Assembly: GCF_024438035.1 (NCBI RefSeq)
Contig: NZ_JANFQF010000003.1
Coordinates: 186,001-250,000, forward strand
Origin: Rhodococcus tibetensis
GTDB taxonomy: Bacteria; Actinomycetota; Actinomycetes; Mycobacteriales; Mycobacteriaceae
Reading direction: 5' to 3'
DNA: 64,000 nucleotides
Positions 35,496 to 48,548 of the stretch are shown here, piece after piece; the stretch's first letter is position 1, and each line of letters begins with the position of its first letter. Position numbers and translations under genes: made by a program. A model generated the notes under the pieces. It was not told where the DNA came from, did not search any database, and saw only the letters and a program-made list of their open reading frames with translations.

Positions 35496-36838
35496 CACTG
35501 TCCTCCACTGCAGCGCACCGGAGTCCGGACGTCGCCGTTCCGTGCGGTGACCCGGCCGCGAAGGATCGTGGTGGTGACCCGTGCAGGCAGCGTCATCGAT
35601 TCATAGGGCGTGTTGGACGCAACGCTGGCGAGGGCGGGGGCGTGCACGGTCCATTCGGCGTCCGGGTCGATCAGCACAAGGTTGGCGGGCTCGCCGACGT
35701 CGATCGGGCGACCCTGGTCGTCGAGTCCGACGATTTCGGCGGGACGTTCGCTCATGACGCGGGCCACGCCGCGCCAGTCGAGGAGGCCCGGCCGGACCAT
35801 GGTCATCGCGACGATCGACAGTGCCGTCTCGAGCCCGAGCATTCCCGGACGGGCCGCGGCGAACTCGCAGCACTTGTCCTGCTCGGCGTGCGGGGCATGA
35901 TCGGTGGCGACGCAGTCGATGACACCCTCGGCGAGGCCGGCGCGCAGCGCCGCGACGTCACTGGCTTCGCGCAGCGGCGGGTTCACCTTGTTGACGGCGT
36001 CGTAGGTCTCGAGACGTGAGTCGTCGAGGAGCAGATGATGCGGCGTTACCTCCGCGGTGATCGAAATTCCTTGACCACGAGCCCATTTCACCAGCTCGAC
36101 GGTTCCGGCGGTGGAAGCATGGCAAATGTGGACGCGGGCGCCTGCATCCCGGGCGAGCAGCGCATCACGCGCGACAATCGATTCCTCGGCTGCGCGAGGC
36201 CAGCCGGCCAGGCCCAGTCGGGCGGCAGTCGGGCCCTCATGCGCCACGGCGCCGACGGTCAGCCGGGGTTCCTCCGCATGCTGGGCGATGAGCACACCGA
36301 GCGAACTCGAGTACTCGAGAGCGCGGCGCATGAGTAGTGGGTCGTAGACACAATGGCCGTCGTCCGAGAACATCCGGACCCGGCCGGTGCCTGCTGCCAT
36401 CGTCGCCATCTCGGCGAGTTGCTTTCCCTCGAGCCCGACGGTGACGGCCCCGACCGGATGCACGTCCACGAGGCCGACCTCCTGGCCTCGACGCCAAACA
36501 TGGTCGGTGACGACTACCGAGTCGGCGACCGGGCTGGTGTTGGCCATGGCAAACACGGCGGTGTACCCACCGAGCGCAGCGGCGGCCGAACCCGAATCGA
36601 TGGTCTCGGTGTCCTCGCGGCCCGGCTCACGCAGATGAGTGTGGAGATCGACGAAACCGGGCAGCAGAATCTGTCCGGCTGCGTCGATGACCTCTGTGTC
36701 CGCAGCAGCGGACTCGGCGGCCTCCGCCCCGATGGCGGCGACGACCCCGTCACCGATCAGGACATCGGTGGGTTCACCCTCGCCGTACAGCAACACGTTC
36801 TTGATGAGCACTGTCTCTCCTGTTTCTGTCGAGCTCAT
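35495..36838 (-). CDS. pyrC: Dihydroorotase
   Basis: Cyclises carbamoyl-aspartate to dihydroorotate. The 447-residue amidohydrolase has the metal-binding [13 protein letters not shown] (about residue 62), HICHAST with a further His, and the late metal Asp in [14 protein letters not shown] (about 310). This is the longer class I type found in Gram-positive bacteria. The start overlaps the pyrB stop by 4 nt. Confidence 0.96.
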   Translation of the reverse strand: MSSTETGETVLIKNVLLYGEGEPTDVLIGDGVVAAIGAEAAESAAADTEVIDAAGQILLPGFVDLHTHLREPGREDTETIDSGSAAAALGGYTAVFAMANTSPVADSVVVTDHVWRRGQEVGLVDVHPVGAVTVGLEGKQLAEMATMAAGTGRVRMFSDDGHCVYDPLLMRRALEYSSSLGVLIAQHAEEPRLTVGAVAHEGPTAARLGLAGWPRAAEESIVARDALLARDAGARVHICHASTAGTVELVKWARGQGISITAEVTPHHLLLDDSRLETYDAVNKVNPPLREASDVAALRAGLAEGVIDCVATDHAPHAEQDKCCEFAAARPGMLGLETALSIVAMTMVRPGLLDWRGVARVMSERPAEIVGLDDQGRPIDVGEPANLVLIDPDAEWTVHAPALASVASNTPYESMTLPARVTTTILRGRVTARNGDVRTPVRCSGGQ

Positions 36839-37779
36839 CCGGCAACTTCCTCTGCGCCGACCAACAGACGGAACAGCACGGCCATGCGCATGTGCACACC
36901 GTTGGTGACCTGTTGCAGCACAGCGGCTCTCGGGGAGTCGGCGACTGCGGACGCGATTTCCATGCCGCGCAGCATCGGGCCCGGGTGCAGTACCACGGCA
37001 TGCTCGGGCAGCAGAGCGAGGCGCTTTTCGGACAATCCGTAAGTGATCGAGTACTCCCGCTGGGACGGGAAGAATCCGCCGTTCATCCGTTCGGCCTGCA
37101 CGCGCAGCATCAGGACGGCGTCGAGACCGGGGAGTTCGGCGTCGAACGAATGCGCCACCGTCACCGGCCAGGATGACGCCCCGACCGGCAGCAACGTCGG
37201 CGGCGCGACGAGAACGACCTCCGCTCCGAGCAACGACAGCAGCAGCGCGTTGGACCGGGCCACGCGACTGTGGAGGATGTCGCCCACGATGGCGATGCGT
37301 TTGCCCTCGATGTCACCGAGGCGCTGCCGCAGCGTCAGTGCATCGAGCAGAGCCTGAGTGGGATGTTCGTGGGTGCCGTCGCCGGCGTTGATAATCGCCG
37401 GTCCGCCGTCATTCTGGCCGCCCGTCCACGAAGCGATCTGGTGGGCGGCGCCCGACGCGGGATGGCGCACGATCAGCGCGTCGGCACCCGCGGCACGCAG
37501 CGTCATCGCCGTATCGCGCAGCGATTCACCCTTCGAGACCGAGGAGCTCGAGGCACTGACATTGATGACATCCGCGCTCATCCACTTGCCCGCGACCTCG
37601 AAGGACACCCGGGTCCGTGTCGAGTTCTCGAAGAAGACGGTCATGACGGTGCGGCCGCGCAGGGTCGGCAGCTTGTGTACTTCGCGTCCGAGGAGGGCCT
37701 GCTCGAAGCGCTCCGCCTCATCGAGAAGCTCGACCGCCGAATCCCGAGTCAGGTCCGCAATCGACAACAGGTGCTTCAC
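36835..37779 (-). CDS. pyrB: Aspartate carbamoyltransferase catalytic subunit
   Basis: Joins carbamoyl phosphate and aspartate. The 314 residues contain the carbamoyl-phosphate loop [17 protein letters not shown] (about 50-66), [17 protein letters not shown] and [10 protein letters not shown]. No regulatory PyrI gene is nearby. The GTG start follows the pyrR stop with no gap (TAAGTG), so the two must be translationally coupled. Confidence 0.97.
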   Translation of the reverse strand: MKHLLSIADLTRDSAVELLDEAERFEQALLGREVHKLPTLRGRTVMTVFFENSTRTRVSFEVAGKWMSADVINVSASSSSVSKGESLRDTAMTLRAAGADALIVRHPASGAAHQIASWTGGQNDGGPAIINAGDGTHEHPTQALLDALTLRQRLGDIEGKRIAIVGDILHSRVARSNALLLSLLGAEVVLVAPPTLLPVGASSWPVTVAHSFDAELPGLDAVLMLRVQAERMNGGFFPSQREYSITYGLSEKRLALLPEHAVVLHPGPMLRGMEIASAVADSPRAAVLQQVTNGVHMRMAVLFRLLVGAEEVAG

Positions 37780-38442
<663 letters not shown>

Positions 38443-38509
38443 TCGTTAAAGGATGCCTGACGCGGCCAGCTTAGCAGCGCGCCGAATTGCGCCAGGCCGG
38501 GGCCCCGAC

Positions 38510-38559
38510 CTCCGGTTCCCGCCCGCCGCTCAGCCGGAAGGGACGGCGCGGGACCGGAG
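38510..38559. terminator. Stem-loop between nusB and pyrR
   Basis: CTCCGGT pairs with ACCGGAG at the base (38510-38516 with 38553-38559), and CCCGC with GCGGG further in, giving a strong GC hairpin of about 50 nt. It lies in the 165-nt gap after the nusB stop and before the PyrR loop. It probably ends or attenuates the efp-nusB transcript ahead of a separate pyr promoter; a TAAGCT hexamer lies downstream. Confidence 0.45.
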
Positions 38560-38574
38560 TGGGCCAGGCTACTT

Positions 38575-39084
38575 CTACGAAGGTGGCTCGTCCGGCGCGT
38601 CGTTTTCCGCTTCGGCGCGACGGGAGGTGGCCGCAGCCGCCGACCGCACCTGCGGGGCGACCAGCACGACCTGGCCGAGGACGCCGTTGACGAAACCTGG
38701 CGAGTCGTCGGTGGAAAGCTGTTTGGCCAGCTCCACCGCCTCGTCCACTGCCACGACCGGCGGGACATCCGTGGCATGGAACAGCTCCCACACGGCGATC
38801 CGCAGAATCGCGCGGTCCACCGCGGGCAGACGCGCAAGCGTCCAGTCCTGCAGGTGCGAGGAGATCACCGCATCGATACGGTCGAGATTCTCCGCCACCC
38901 CGGTGACCACAGTGACGGTGTACGGAGCAACGGGCGCGACGGACTCGTCCTTGCCCGACATGTCCGCCCGCTCGGTCGCGAGATCGACCGGGTCGAGATC
39001 GCGCGCTTCCGCTTCGAAAAGGAAGTCGACGGCGCGCTTGCGGGCCTTGTGCCGGGCGCCGAGCTTCTTATGCGTACCGGACAC
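38575..39084 (-). CDS. nusB: Transcription antitermination factor NusB
   Basis: All-helical RNA-binding protein of the rRNA antitermination complex. The 169 residues include [23 protein letters not shown] (N-terminal helix) and the conserved core [39 protein letters not shown]. The C terminus is extended by an Ala/Glu-rich tail. The GTG start follows the efp stop with no gap (TGAGTG). Confidence 0.95.
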   Translation of the reverse strand: MSGTHKKLGARHKARKRAVDFLFEAEARDLDPVDLATERADMSGKDESVAPVAPYTVTVVTGVAENLDRIDAVISSHLQDWTLARLPAVDRAILRIAVWELFHATDVPPVVAVDEAVELAKQLSTDDSPGFVNGVLGQVVLVAPQVRSAAAATSRRAEAENDAPDEPPS

Positions 39085-39648
39085 TCAGGAATTCACACGC
39101 CCGAGGTAGTTGCCGTCGCGGGAATCGACCTTCAACTTGTCGCCGGTGTTGATGAACAACGGAACGTTGATCTCCGCACCGGTCTCGAGCGTGGCGGGCT
39201 TGGTGCCGCCGGTGGAGCGGTCACCCTGCAGACCCGGATCGGTGTGCTTGACCTCGAGCTCCACCGTGACGGGAAGCTCGACGAACAACGGGACGTCCTC
39301 GTGCACGGCCACCTGAACGGCCATGTTCTCGAGCATGAAGCGGGCGCCGTCGCCGACCGTCGCCTCGTTGATCGAGATCTGGTCGTAGGTGTCGCCGTCC
39401 ATGAAGATGTAGTCGCTGCCGTCGTGGTACAGGTAGGTCATGTCGCGACGGTCGACCGTGGCGGTCTCGACCTTGACGCCGGCGTTGAACGTCTTGTCGA
39501 CGACCTTGCCCGACAGCACGTTCTTCAACTTGGTCCGCACGAATGCGGGGCCCTTGCCCGGCTTGACGTGCTGGAACTCGATAATCGTCCACAGCTGGCC
39601 CTCGATCTGCAGGACCAGGCCGTTCTTGAAATCACTAGTGGAAGCCAC
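39085..39648 (-). CDS. efp: Translation elongation factor P
   Basis: Rescues ribosomes stalled on proline runs. The 187-residue product starts with GTG as [10 protein letters not shown]. Its KOW-like domain has [17 protein letters not shown], where the tip of the loop (PGKGPA, Lys about residue 32) is the residue modified in other bacteria, and DGDTYDQI and [24 protein letters not shown] follow in the OB domains. Between pepQ and nusB, the standard order. Confidence 0.97.
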   Translation of the reverse strand: MASTSDFKNGLVLQIEGQLWTIIEFQHVKPGKGPAFVRTKLKNVLSGKVVDKTFNAGVKVETATVDRRDMTYLYHDGSDYIFMDGDTYDQISINEATVGDGARFMLENMAVQVAVHEDVPLFVELPVTVELEVKHTDPGLQGDRSTGGTKPATLETGAEINVPLFINTGDKLKVDSRDGNYLGRVNS

Positions 39649-39682
39649 TTGCTTCGCGTCTCCTCGATAAGGTCGAAACCGT

Positions 39683-40786
39683 CTACACGACAGTCAGGTC
39701 TTTGGTGGTGAGTGTGAGTAGCTCCGGCCCCTGCTCACGAACCACGAGCGTGTCTTCGATCCGCACGCCTCCGCGCCCGGAGAAATACACGCCCGGCTCG
39801 ACGGTCACCGCCGCACCGTCCAGAAGTGTACCGGTGCCCAGCTTGCCGATTCCGGGTGCTTCGTGGATTTGCAGGCCGACTCCGTGTCCGAGCCCGTGCA
39901 GGAACAGCTCTCCGTAGCCGGCTTCCTCGATCACGCTGCGGGCAGCCGCGTCGACGGCGGTGACTTCGGCACCGGGCCGCAGTGCCGCACAGCCGGCCGC
40001 CTGCGACCGGGCAACCAGGGCGTAGACCTCCCGCTGCCAATCGGCTGCCTGTCCGAGGACGTATGTTCGCGTCATATCCGAGTGGTAGCCGCCGACCTCG
40101 GCGCCGAAGTCCAGTTTGACGAAATCGCCGCGCTGCAGAACGGCCGTTGTGGGGCGGTGATGCGGGATCGCCGAATTGGCGCCCGCCGCGACGATCGTCT
40201 CGAACGAAATGCCGTCTGCACCGTGATCGAGCATGAATGCCTCGAGTTCACGCCCGACCTCTTTCTCGGTGCGCCCCGGCCGGAGGCCGCCCCGCTCGAG
40301 AAGGTCGGCGAGCGCGGTGTCGGCGGCTGTGCACGCTGCGCGGAGCAACTCCACCTCGTAGTCGTCCTTCACCATGCGTAACTCCTCCACCAGCCCGGGA
40401 ACCGGTTCGAGGCGGGCGTCCGGGGCGAGCAGGGACCACGCGGCGAACTCGTCCACCGTGACGACATGACTTTCGAAGGCGAGGGATGACGCCCTCCGGC
40501 GCGCGACCGACTCGACGAGATGGGCGGCGCTGGTGCGGGCGATCTCAGCCCGCAGGTCGGGAACCTGCTCAGCGACCTGGGTGAGATAGCGCCCGTCGGT
40601 GCAGATCACCGTGCGCTCCTCGGCGCCGTCGACGTCGGCCACGTCCACGAGCAGTGCGGCATTGGATCCGGTGAAGCCAGTGAGATACCGCACGTTCACC
40701 AGGTCGGTCACGAGGAGTGCGTCGAGATCGCGGGCGGCGAGGGCTGCGCGCAATGCCGCGCGCCGCGAACCATGATCAGCAGGCAT
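39683..40786 (-). CDS. pepQ: Xaa-Pro dipeptidase/aminopeptidase (M24 family)
   Basis: Cytosolic metallopeptidase acting on peptides with proline in second position. The 367 residues have an N-terminal creatinase-like domain ([15 protein letters not shown]) and a C-terminal pita-bread domain. The five metal ligands are seen: Asp pair in [21 protein letters not shown], His in [13 protein letters not shown], Glu in VEPGVYF and Glu in VRIEDTLVV. It lies 34 nt before efp, a common pairing given that EF-P helps make proline-rich proteins. Confidence 0.93.
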   Translation of the reverse strand: MPADHGSRRAALRAALAARDLDALLVTDLVNVRYLTGFTGSNAALLVDVADVDGAEERTVICTDGRYLTQVAEQVPDLRAEIARTSAAHLVESVARRRASSLAFESHVVTVDEFAAWSLLAPDARLEPVPGLVEELRMVKDDYEVELLRAACTAADTALADLLERGGLRPGRTEKEVGRELEAFMLDHGADGISFETIVAAGANSAIPHHRPTTAVLQRGDFVKLDFGAEVGGYHSDMTRTYVLGQAADWQREVYALVARSQAAGCAALRPGAEVTAVDAAARSVIEEAGYGELFLHGLGHGVGLQIHEAPGIGKLGTGTLLDGAAVTVEPGVYFSGRGGVRIEDTLVVREQGPELLTLTTKDLTVV

Positions 40787-40943
40787 GACAGCAAACGTAC
40801 CGGCCCACTCCCTGCCCCGCTGACGCGGACACGCCCCCGCGACAGCGACGAAGTGGAGCGGCGCCGGTGGCGAGAACAGGTTGCAGACACCGCGTCTGTG
40901 GGTTAGACCACACGCCGCAAAACCTTCTCGTTACGCTGTGCCC

Positions 40944-41690
40944 ATGAATGCGTGGGTGGTACGCGGCCTCGGGATGGCCCTGATACATATTTTGGTTCGT
41001 GTGATGCTCGGTGCGGCGATCACACAATGGCCCCTTCAAGGTTCGGTCCTGAGGTGGGTGGCTCTTCTGGTTGTGGTGTTGGTGGCATTGATCTGGGCGG
41101 GTATCGACGGTATCCGGGACCGACATCGCAACCCCGACCCCGACCAGGGGGCCGACCTCACCATGCTGTGGCTGAAGGCAGCGTTGCTCGGCGGAATCGT
41201 TGCGGGCATCGGCAGCTGGCTGGCCGATCTGTTGCCCTCCCTCAACGTCACGCAGAACTCGTTCTTCTTCGAAATCACCTCCGGTGCTGCGTTCACCGTC
41301 CTGCTGATCTTCGTTCCGGCGATGCTGGCCGTCTTCCTGGGCCGTTTCTTCGCCGGGCGTGATGCAAAGAAGGCGCAGCAGGGGCGTGACGACGGCCGGG
41401 CAACTACACGGGGCGCCGGTTCGGCGACAGGCGCAGCAGCGGGCGGTACGGCAGCCGCGGCCATCGCCGACGACAACGGTTACGGGCAGCACTACCCGGA
41501 CGGCACGTACGAGCAGACCGGGCAGGCGGGATACGCCGACCCGGACGCCGACACCGCCGTCTTCGAACCGGTACACCACTACCGCCAGGACACCTCGGAC
41601 ATCGACTCCGGGGAAGGGCAGAACACCACCTGGCAGGAACCCGTCGACCTCGGCAAGCGAAACCCGGAAGAGCCGAAGCGCGGCGAGTAG
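40944..41690 (+). CDS. Four-helix membrane protein with hydrophilic tail (B-4DMT / Rv2536 type)
   Basis: A 248-residue protein from the ATG at 40944 with four predicted membrane helices (about residues 8-26, 36-53, 75-97, 110-138). A charged linker and a low-complexity Gly/Ala, then Tyr/Asp/Pro-rich tail (about 145-248) follow. Mycobacteria carry an equivalent membrane protein at this place between pepQ and the aro genes. The name B-4DMT transporter is from memory; no substrate is known. Divergent from pepQ and convergent with aroB. Confidence 0.75.
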   Translation: MNAWVVRGLGMALIHILVRVMLGAAITQWPLQGSVLRWVALLVVVLVALIWAGIDGIRDRHRNPDPDQGADLTMLWLKAALLGGIVAGIGSWLADLLPSLNVTQNSFFFEITSGAAFTVLLIFVPAMLAVFLGRFFAGRDAKKAQQGRDDGRATTRGAGSATGAAAGGTAAAAIADDNGYGQHYPDGTYEQTGQAGYADPDADTAVFEPVHHYRQDTSDIDSGEGQNTTWQEPVDLGKRNPEEPKRGE

Positions 41691-41714
41691 CAGTCGCGGT
41701 TCATCACACCGACG

Positions 41715-41760
41715 CGATGCGGCGGAGGTGAGCATCGGTGCTCACCTCCGCCGCGTCGTG
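41715..41760. terminator. Strong bidirectional terminator hairpin
   Basis: A perfect 16-bp stem GCGGCGGAGGTGAGCA (41720-41735) / TGCTCACCTCCGCCGC (41740-41755) closes on a TCGG tetraloop. It extends outward by about five more pairs including two G-U. It fills the 78-nt gap between the convergent ends of the membrane-protein gene and aroB, so it can serve both transcripts. Confidence 0.8.
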
Positions 41761-41768
41761 TCCCTGCG

Positions 41769-43453
<1,685 letters not shown>

Positions 43454-43491
43454 GGCCCGTCACCGCCTCGTTGCGACGGCGGATGCGCTGG

Positions 43492-44679
43492 TCATCGCGC
43501 GAGCCGCGCGGCGACACCGGAAGCGTAACGCTCGAAGTTCGCAGCCGTCTCGGCGATGGAGTCGCCCCCGAACTTCTCGAGTGCGGCTTGGGCCACGACG
43601 AGCGCGACCATGGCCTCGGCCACGACACCTGCGGCGGGCACGGCACACACATCGGAGCGCTGGTGAATGGCGGCAGCCTCTTCGCCGGTCGACATGTCGA
43701 CTGTGGCGAGCGCACGCGGAACGGTCGAGATCGGCTTCATCGCGGCGCGGACACGCAATGCCTCACCGTTGGTCATGCCGCCTTCGAGTCCGCCGGCGCG
43801 ATTGGTGGACCGGAGAATTCCGGCGGGACCCGGGCGCATCTCGTCGTGCGCCTGGCTACCCCGACGTCGGGCGGTCTCGAAGCCATCGCCGACCTCGACA
43901 CCCTTGATCGCCTGAATGCCCATGAGGGCAGATGCGAGACGCGCGTCGAGGCGATCCGCACCGCTGATGAACGAGCCGAGACCGACGGGGAGTCCGTGCA
44001 CGACCACTTCGACGACACCGCCGAGCGTGTCGCCGTCGCGCTTGGCCGCCTCGATCTCGGCGATCATCGATTCCTCGGCTGCCTTGTCGAAGGCGCGCAC
44101 GGGACTGGCGTCGATTGCCGCGATATCGAACGCGGTCGGCTCGACACCGACATACGGCTCCGACGCACCGATGGAGATTACGTGCGAGAGCACCTCGACG
44201 CCGAAGACCTGGCGGAGGAAATTGCGAGCGAAGGTCGCGGCCGCGACGCGGGCCGCCGTTTCCCGGGCACTCGCGCGCTCGAGAACGGGGCGGGCGTCGT
44301 CGAAACCGTACTTGAGCATGCCGGAGTAATCGGCGTGCCCGGGCCGCGGACGGGTAAGGGGTGCGTTACGTGCTTGGTCGGCGAGCAGGTCGGCGTCGAC
44401 CGGATCGGCGGACATGATGGTTTCCCACTTGGGCCACTCGGTGTTGCCCACCTCGACCGCGATCGGCCCGCCGAGTGTCCGCCCGTGGCGCACACCGCCG
44501 ACGATGGTGACCTTGTCGGCCTCGAACTTCATACGTGCGCCGCGCCCGTAACCGAGACGCCGTCGCGCGAGTTGGGTCGAGATGTCCTGGGACGTCACTT
44601 CGACGCCAGCAACCATCCCCTCGAGCATCGCAACGAGGGCGGGACCATGGGATTCTCCGGCAGTTATCCAGCGCAGCAC
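43492..44679 (-). CDS. aroC: Chorismate synthase
   Basis: Makes chorismate from 5-enolpyruvylshikimate 3-phosphate with reduced FMN. The 395 residues start [20 protein letters not shown] (signature 1), with [15 protein letters not shown] (about 105) and [14 protein letters not shown] (signature 3). I chose the GTG at 44679, 8 nt after AAGGA, by the family start [12 protein letters not shown]; a TTG two codons upstream is the alternative. Confidence 0.96.
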   Translation of the reverse strand: MLRWITAGESHGPALVAMLEGMVAGVEVTSQDISTQLARRRLGYGRGARMKFEADKVTIVGGVRHGRTLGGPIAVEVGNTEWPKWETIMSADPVDADLLADQARNAPLTRPRPGHADYSGMLKYGFDDARPVLERASARETAARVAAATFARNFLRQVFGVEVLSHVISIGASEPYVGVEPTAFDIAAIDASPVRAFDKAAEESMIAEIEAAKRDGDTLGGVVEVVVHGLPVGLGSFISGADRLDARLASALMGIQAIKGVEVGDGFETARRRGSQAHDEMRPGPAGILRSTNRAGGLEGGMTNGEALRVRAAMKPISTVPRALATVDMSTGEEAAAIHQRSDVCAVPAAGVVAEAMVALVVAQAALEKFGGDSIAETAANFERYASGVAARLAR

Positions 44680-44754
44680 GACCAATATCCTTCCACGTCG
44701 CCACGACCCGCAGTGACGGTGGTCCTCCCAACCCGGCCCGGACCGTATGTGCGC

Positions 44755-45402
44755 TCATGGAAGGTGCGTGGCCAGCAGCGCGAGCACGGTCGCGGCGCAC
44801 ATAGCCGGCCCGTGGGGAAGGTTCGGCGAGGAAGGCGCGTCCGGCGTGGACCGCGAACGGCGCCAGCGCGCCCGGACCAGTGCGACACACCCCGCAGCGG
44901 CGGTGAACGTCGGCGCGAGGAGGGCCGCCCACACCCAGGCTCCTCCCCCGCCCATCGCGGCTGCGGCACCCACACCCAGAGCGAGCTTCACATCACCTGC
45001 CCCCAGCGATCGGGGCGCGCACAGGTGCAGGCCGAGATACACCGTTGCGAGCAGCGCACCCCCGACCAACGCGGCCGGGGCCCGGCCGGCCGCGCACGCA
45101 AGGACGACGATCACCGCGAATCCGGGCAGCGTGAGAGCGTTCGGCAACCTGCGCGCACACCAGTCCGTGGCGACGAGACTGACACACCACCACCAGAACA
45201 GGGCGGCGACGGGAAGCAATGCCGGCTCCGGATCCCTGCCGAGTACACCGCACCACACCGTGACTGCGACTCCCGCGGCGCACAGACTTTCACACCAGCC
45301 GCATCGCACAGTTCGGTTGCCGACGAATGTCGACGCCGTCCGCCGCGCGCACCATCCAGCGCCTGCGCCGGCGATCGCGCCGACCGAAATGAGCCACCAC
45401 AT
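44755..45402 (-). CDS. Type IV prepilin peptidase (A24 family)
   Basis: Membrane aspartyl protease of 215 residues from the ATG at 45402, with about six hydrophobic segments. The two catalytic aspartates are present: VATDWCARRLPNALTLPG (about residue 78) and the GxGD motif SLGAGDVKLALG (about 132). The N-terminal methylase domain of PilD is absent, so it is the short TadV/CpaA-like form. No pilin or secretion genes are in the window; its clients must be elsewhere. It lies between aroE and aroC as in M. tuberculosis (Rv2551c by memory). Confidence 0.87.
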   Translation of the reverse strand: MWWLISVGAIAGAGAGWCARRTASTFVGNRTVRCGWCESLCAAGVAVTVWCGVLGRDPEPALLPVAALFWWWCVSLVATDWCARRLPNALTLPGFAVIVVLACAAGRAPAALVGGALLATVYLGLHLCAPRSLGAGDVKLALGVGAAAAMGGGGAWVWAALLAPTFTAAAGCVALVRARWRRSRSTPDAPSSPNLPHGPAMCAATVLALLATHLP

Positions 45403-45492
45403 GGAAGCAGCCTGCCCGGCGCACCAGGAGCCCTGTTCTCGGCGACGTGCAGAAACGCCCCGCCCTGTGCAGAAACCCAGGCCTGTGGACAA

Positions 45493-46305
45493 CTAGCCCA
45501 ACGCGGCTGCCATGGCCTCTCGCGGCGCAGGCCGGCCGGTAAACTGCTCCACTTGACCGAAGGCCTGGTGGAGGAGCATCGACAGGCCACCGATCACCGT
45601 TCCACCGGCAGCCTCGACTGCGGCGGCCAACGGTGTCGGCCACGGGTCGTAAATCGCGTCCAGCACGAACGGGGCCTGGCCGAGGACATCCGCACAGTCG
45701 ATGATCGATGTCGACGGCACGGTGCTGACGAGGGCGGCCGCGCCCGCGCACCGGGCGGCGAGTTCTCGGCTGTCGAAGCCGAGTAGTCGCACCTCGAGAC
45801 CCATCGCTTCGGCGCAGGCCAGCGCGCCCGCGGCCCGGCCCTCGTTCCGGGCCACCACGGTGACACTCTTCACGCCCATATCGGCGAGCGCCACCAGAGC
45901 CGGCCTCGCCGTCCCACCTGCGCCCACGACCACAGCGTCGGCTCCCGCGATCGTGCCGAGTCCGCCCTCGGTCAAGGCGCCGCGGACGCCATCGACATCG
46001 GTGCAATCCGCGCGCCATCCACCCTCGATGCGGACCAGGGTGTTGGCGGAGCCGATCGCCACCGCGCGGTCGGTCCGCTCCGTGGCGTACTCGAGTGCCG
46101 CGATCTTACCCGGCATCGTGACCGACAGGCCCACCCATTCCGGGCCGAGATCGGACACGAGACCCGGAAGACGTTGCCCGTCGCATTCGATGCGCTCGTA
46201 GGTCCAGCCGGTCAGGCCCAGCGCCCGGTAGGCCGCGAGATGCAACTGCGGTGACCGGGAGTGCGCGATCGGGCTGCCCAGCACAGCAGCCTTACGTGCC
46301 GACAT
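45493..46305 (-). CDS. aroE: Shikimate dehydrogenase
   Basis: Reduces 3-dehydroshikimate to shikimate. The product has AVLGSPIAHSRSPQLH (substrate Ser pair), the catalytic Lys in SVTMPGK, SANTLVR, the NADP loop VVGAGGTARPAL and GLSMLLHQAFGQ at the C terminus. The usual NTD triplet after GWRAD reads CTD: the catalytic Asp is kept but the Asn is replaced by Cys. I chose the ATG at 46305; a GTG at 46320 adds five residues and would overlap mltG. Confidence 0.93.
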   Translation of the reverse strand: MSARKAAVLGSPIAHSRSPQLHLAAYRALGLTGWTYERIECDGQRLPGLVSDLGPEWVGLSVTMPGKIAALEYATERTDRAVAIGSANTLVRIEGGWRADCTDVDGVRGALTEGGLGTIAGADAVVVGAGGTARPALVALADMGVKSVTVVARNEGRAAGALACAEAMGLEVRLLGFDSRELAARCAGAAALVSTVPSTSIIDCADVLGQAPFVLDAIYDPWPTPLAAAVEAAGGTVIGGLSMLLHQAFGQVEQFTGRPAPREAMAAALG

Positions 46306-46309
46306 CAGC

Positions 46310-48010
46310 TCATCGTCCACTGTCGAGAATCCCGTTGTTCAGTGCCTGGTCGATGTTGGACAAGTGCTCCTCATAACTTTTGGTGAACAGCGTGGTGCCC
46401 TTCGCGTCCACCGTCACGAAATAGATCCAGTCCCCCGGCTCCGGGGATTCGACGGCCTGCAGTGCAGCGATACTCGGCGACGAGATCGGGGTTGCCGGAA
46501 GGCCCGGGCTTGCGTAGGTGTTCCACGGGGTCACCTTCGCCCGATCGGCATCGGTGGTGGCCAATTCCGTCGTGTCGAGCGCATAGTTGACTGTCGAGTC
46601 GAACTGCAGCGCCTGGTTGACCGCGAGCCGGTTCAAGATGACGCGGGCCACCTTCGCGAAATCGTCGGGCATCGCCTCCCGTTCCACGAGCGACGCAGCG
46701 ATGAGCATCTGATAGGGTGGGAGACCCACCTCGTTGCCCGCGGTGAGGATGCCCGTGTCCTCGTAGCTCGCAGCGCTCTCGGTCACGAGCTTCCGCAGGA
46801 TCGCGGCTGCGTCGGCTGTGGGATCGAAATCCCAGCTTCCGGCGGCGATGAGACCCTCGAGCTGGCGATCGCGGTCGGGTACGCCCGCGACGGCGTCTTT
46901 CGCCCAGTCCGGCACCCCGAGTGCGCCGATGTCGCCCGCACCGGCATTGTTGAGGTCGTCGAAGCTGATACACGTTTCCTGCCCGGCCTCGCCCAGGCAG
47001 CTGGCCTCGGAAATGAGGGTGTAGATCCCCTTCTTCACGGCGCCCGTCTGCACGTCGGTGGTGTCGTGGAGCTGACGGCCCTCCGAAATGATCATCTGGC
47101 CGACGCGCGACGCCGGATCGACGAGTTCCCGGACGGCGTCCACCGCAGGAATCTGTGTCGAGAGACTGTAGAATCCCGGCTGCACCGAGTTCATCGCGTC
47201 GTTCTGAACCGCGGCGTTGAAGAAGGCCGATCCGCTGGCCACCACGTCTCGCTCGGCGAGAGTGGTCGCGATCTCCTCCGCGGTGTCACCCGCGTGGACC
47301 TGGACCACGACTTCGGGCCCGCCAGGACCCGTGTAGTCGGCGGGGGCCTCCATGCCACCGAAGAAGAGCTTGCCGCCGACGAACACCATCCCCGCCACAA
47401 CCACCAGGACGACCGCGGCCGCGAGCGCTCCGAAGATCTTGCCCCGGCGCGCACGGCCGCGGGACTTCTGCTGGCGCCGCGCGTGCATGCGCGACGACGG
47501 AGCGGGATGTTCGGCCGGAATGGCGGCGATGACCTGGGTTTCGGCCTCGTCGAACGCTGCGTCGGCTCTCTCGTACGGTGCGTCGTGTCGCCCCTCGACG
47601 GAGACACGATCGTCGACCGGCCGGCCGTCATACGCGCGCTCGTCATACGCGCGCTCGTCGTACGCGTGCTCGTCGTACGCGTGCTCGTCGTGGCGGTCCT
47701 CGCGGTAGCGGTGAGCGGGCTCGTCGTGAACGAGGTCCGACCGGGCCGCATCGTGACGAGCGGGGTGGTCGGCCTGATGATCGGAGCTCGGCTGGTGGTA
47801 GCCGTACACACGATCGTCGACGGAGTCGTCGTAGCTGCTACGGCGGTAACCGACCTCCGCCGGTTCGACATGGTCGGGAAGATCAGCGCGCTCGGGGACG
47901 GACCGGTACTCGACCGGTTCGTCCTCGTCGAGATAGCGGTGTCGCCGAGGCTCACGGGGTAGGTAGTCGAAACCGGGCTGTTCACCCGCGGGCCGCCGAT
48001 GGTTGCTCAC
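46310..48010 (-). CDS. mltG: Endolytic transglycosylase MltG with long variable N terminus
   Basis: Cleaves nascent peptidoglycan strands and sets glycan length. The 566-residue product has a cytoplasmic, highly charged N-terminal region (1-195, rich in Asp, Arg, Tyr, His), one membrane helix (about 201-224), a LysM-like part and the YceG domain with the catalytic Glu in [27 protein letters not shown]. The N-terminal region contains DE(H/R)AY repeats coded by a 15-bp minisatellite. GTG start overlaps the ruvX stop by 4 nt. The order ruvX-mltG-aroE matches mycobacteria. Confidence 0.93.
   Translation of the reverse strand: MSNHRRPAGEQPGFDYLPREPRRHRYLDEDEPVEYRSVPERADLPDHVEPAEVGYRRSSYDDSVDDRVYGYHQPSSDHQADHPARHDAARSDLVHDEPAHRYREDRHDEHAYDEHAYDERAYDERAYDGRPVDDRVSVEGRHDAPYERADAAFDEAETQVIAAIPAEHPAPSSRMHARRQQKSRGRARRGKIFGALAAAVVLVVVAGMVFVGGKLFFGGMEAPADYTGPGGPEVVVQVHAGDTAEEIATTLAERDVVASGSAFFNAAVQNDAMNSVQPGFYSLSTQIPAVDAVRELVDPASRVGQMIISEGRQLHDTTDVQTGAVKKGIYTLISEASCLGEAGQETCISFDDLNNAGAGDIGALGVPDWAKDAVAGVPDRDRQLEGLIAAGSWDFDPTADAAAILRKLVTESAASYEDTGILTAGNEVGLPPYQMLIAASLVEREAMPDDFAKVARVILNRLAVNQALQFDSTVNYALDTTELATTDADRAKVTPWNTYASPGLPATPISSPSIAALQAVESPEPGDWIYFVTVDAKGTTLFTKSYEEHLSNIDQALNNGILDSGR
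47627..47701. repeat. 15-bp minisatellite inside mltG
   Basis: Four near-identical 15-bp units (GTCATACGCGCGCTC twice, then GTCGTACGCGTGCTC twice, 47627-47686) are followed by a decayed fifth unit (47687-47701). Each unit codes, on the minus strand, for one DE(H/R)AY pentapeptide, so copy-number changes keep the mltG frame. Confidence 0.85.
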
Positions 48011-48546
48011 TGGCCCGCCTCCGGTTGCTGCCTGTCCTCGACTGAATCCCCTGCATTCACCGACCTGCTCCGCTCGTCCAACCACCCCTGCAAGATCGCC
48101 ACCGCCGCGGCTTGGTCGATCACCGAACGCTGACTTCTCGCACTGACACCGCTCTCGCGAAGCGCCCGAGTGGCGGCGACGGTGGTCAGGCGTTCGTCTG
48201 CCATCCGCACCGGGATCGGATCCACCGCTCTTCGCAATCGCTTCGCGAACACCGTAGCGACCGAGGCGGCTTTCCCCCGTTCACCCCGCAAGGTCTGCGG
48301 CAGACCGACGATAACCTCCACCGCCTCGTATTCCTCGGCAATGTCGGCAATGCGCCGGATATCCGGCGCGTCGGGACCGCGATCCTTCGACCGGGGGACC
48401 GTCTCGACGGGGGTGGCGAGAACCCCGTCTGGGTCGCTCGAGGCGACTCCGATCCGGACACTGCCCACGTCGATACCGATGCGTCGACCGCGCCCAGGGT
48501 CGTCGACGCCCGGTCGATCCGGACCTCCCTGTTCCGCGCGATGCAC
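48007..48546 (-). CDS. ruvX: RuvX/YqgF family RNase H-fold protein
   Basis: Family described as putative Holliday junction resolvase and as the nuclease maturing pre-16S rRNA ends. The 179-residue product has [18 protein letters not shown] (first acidic residue), [16 protein letters not shown] and [17 protein letters not shown], ending in the last Asp of the catalytic site ([16 protein letters not shown]). GTG start, 2 nt after the alaS stop. The N-terminal 20 residues are variable. Confidence 0.93.
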   Translation of the reverse strand: MHRAEQGGPDRPGVDDPGRGRRIGIDVGSVRIGVASSDPDGVLATPVETVPRSKDRGPDAPDIRRIADIAEEYEAVEVIVGLPQTLRGERGKAASVATVFAKRLRRAVDPIPVRMADERLTTVAATRALRESGVSARSQRSVIDQAAAVAILQGWLDERSRSVNAGDSVEDRQQPEAGQ

Positions 48547-48548
48547 CG

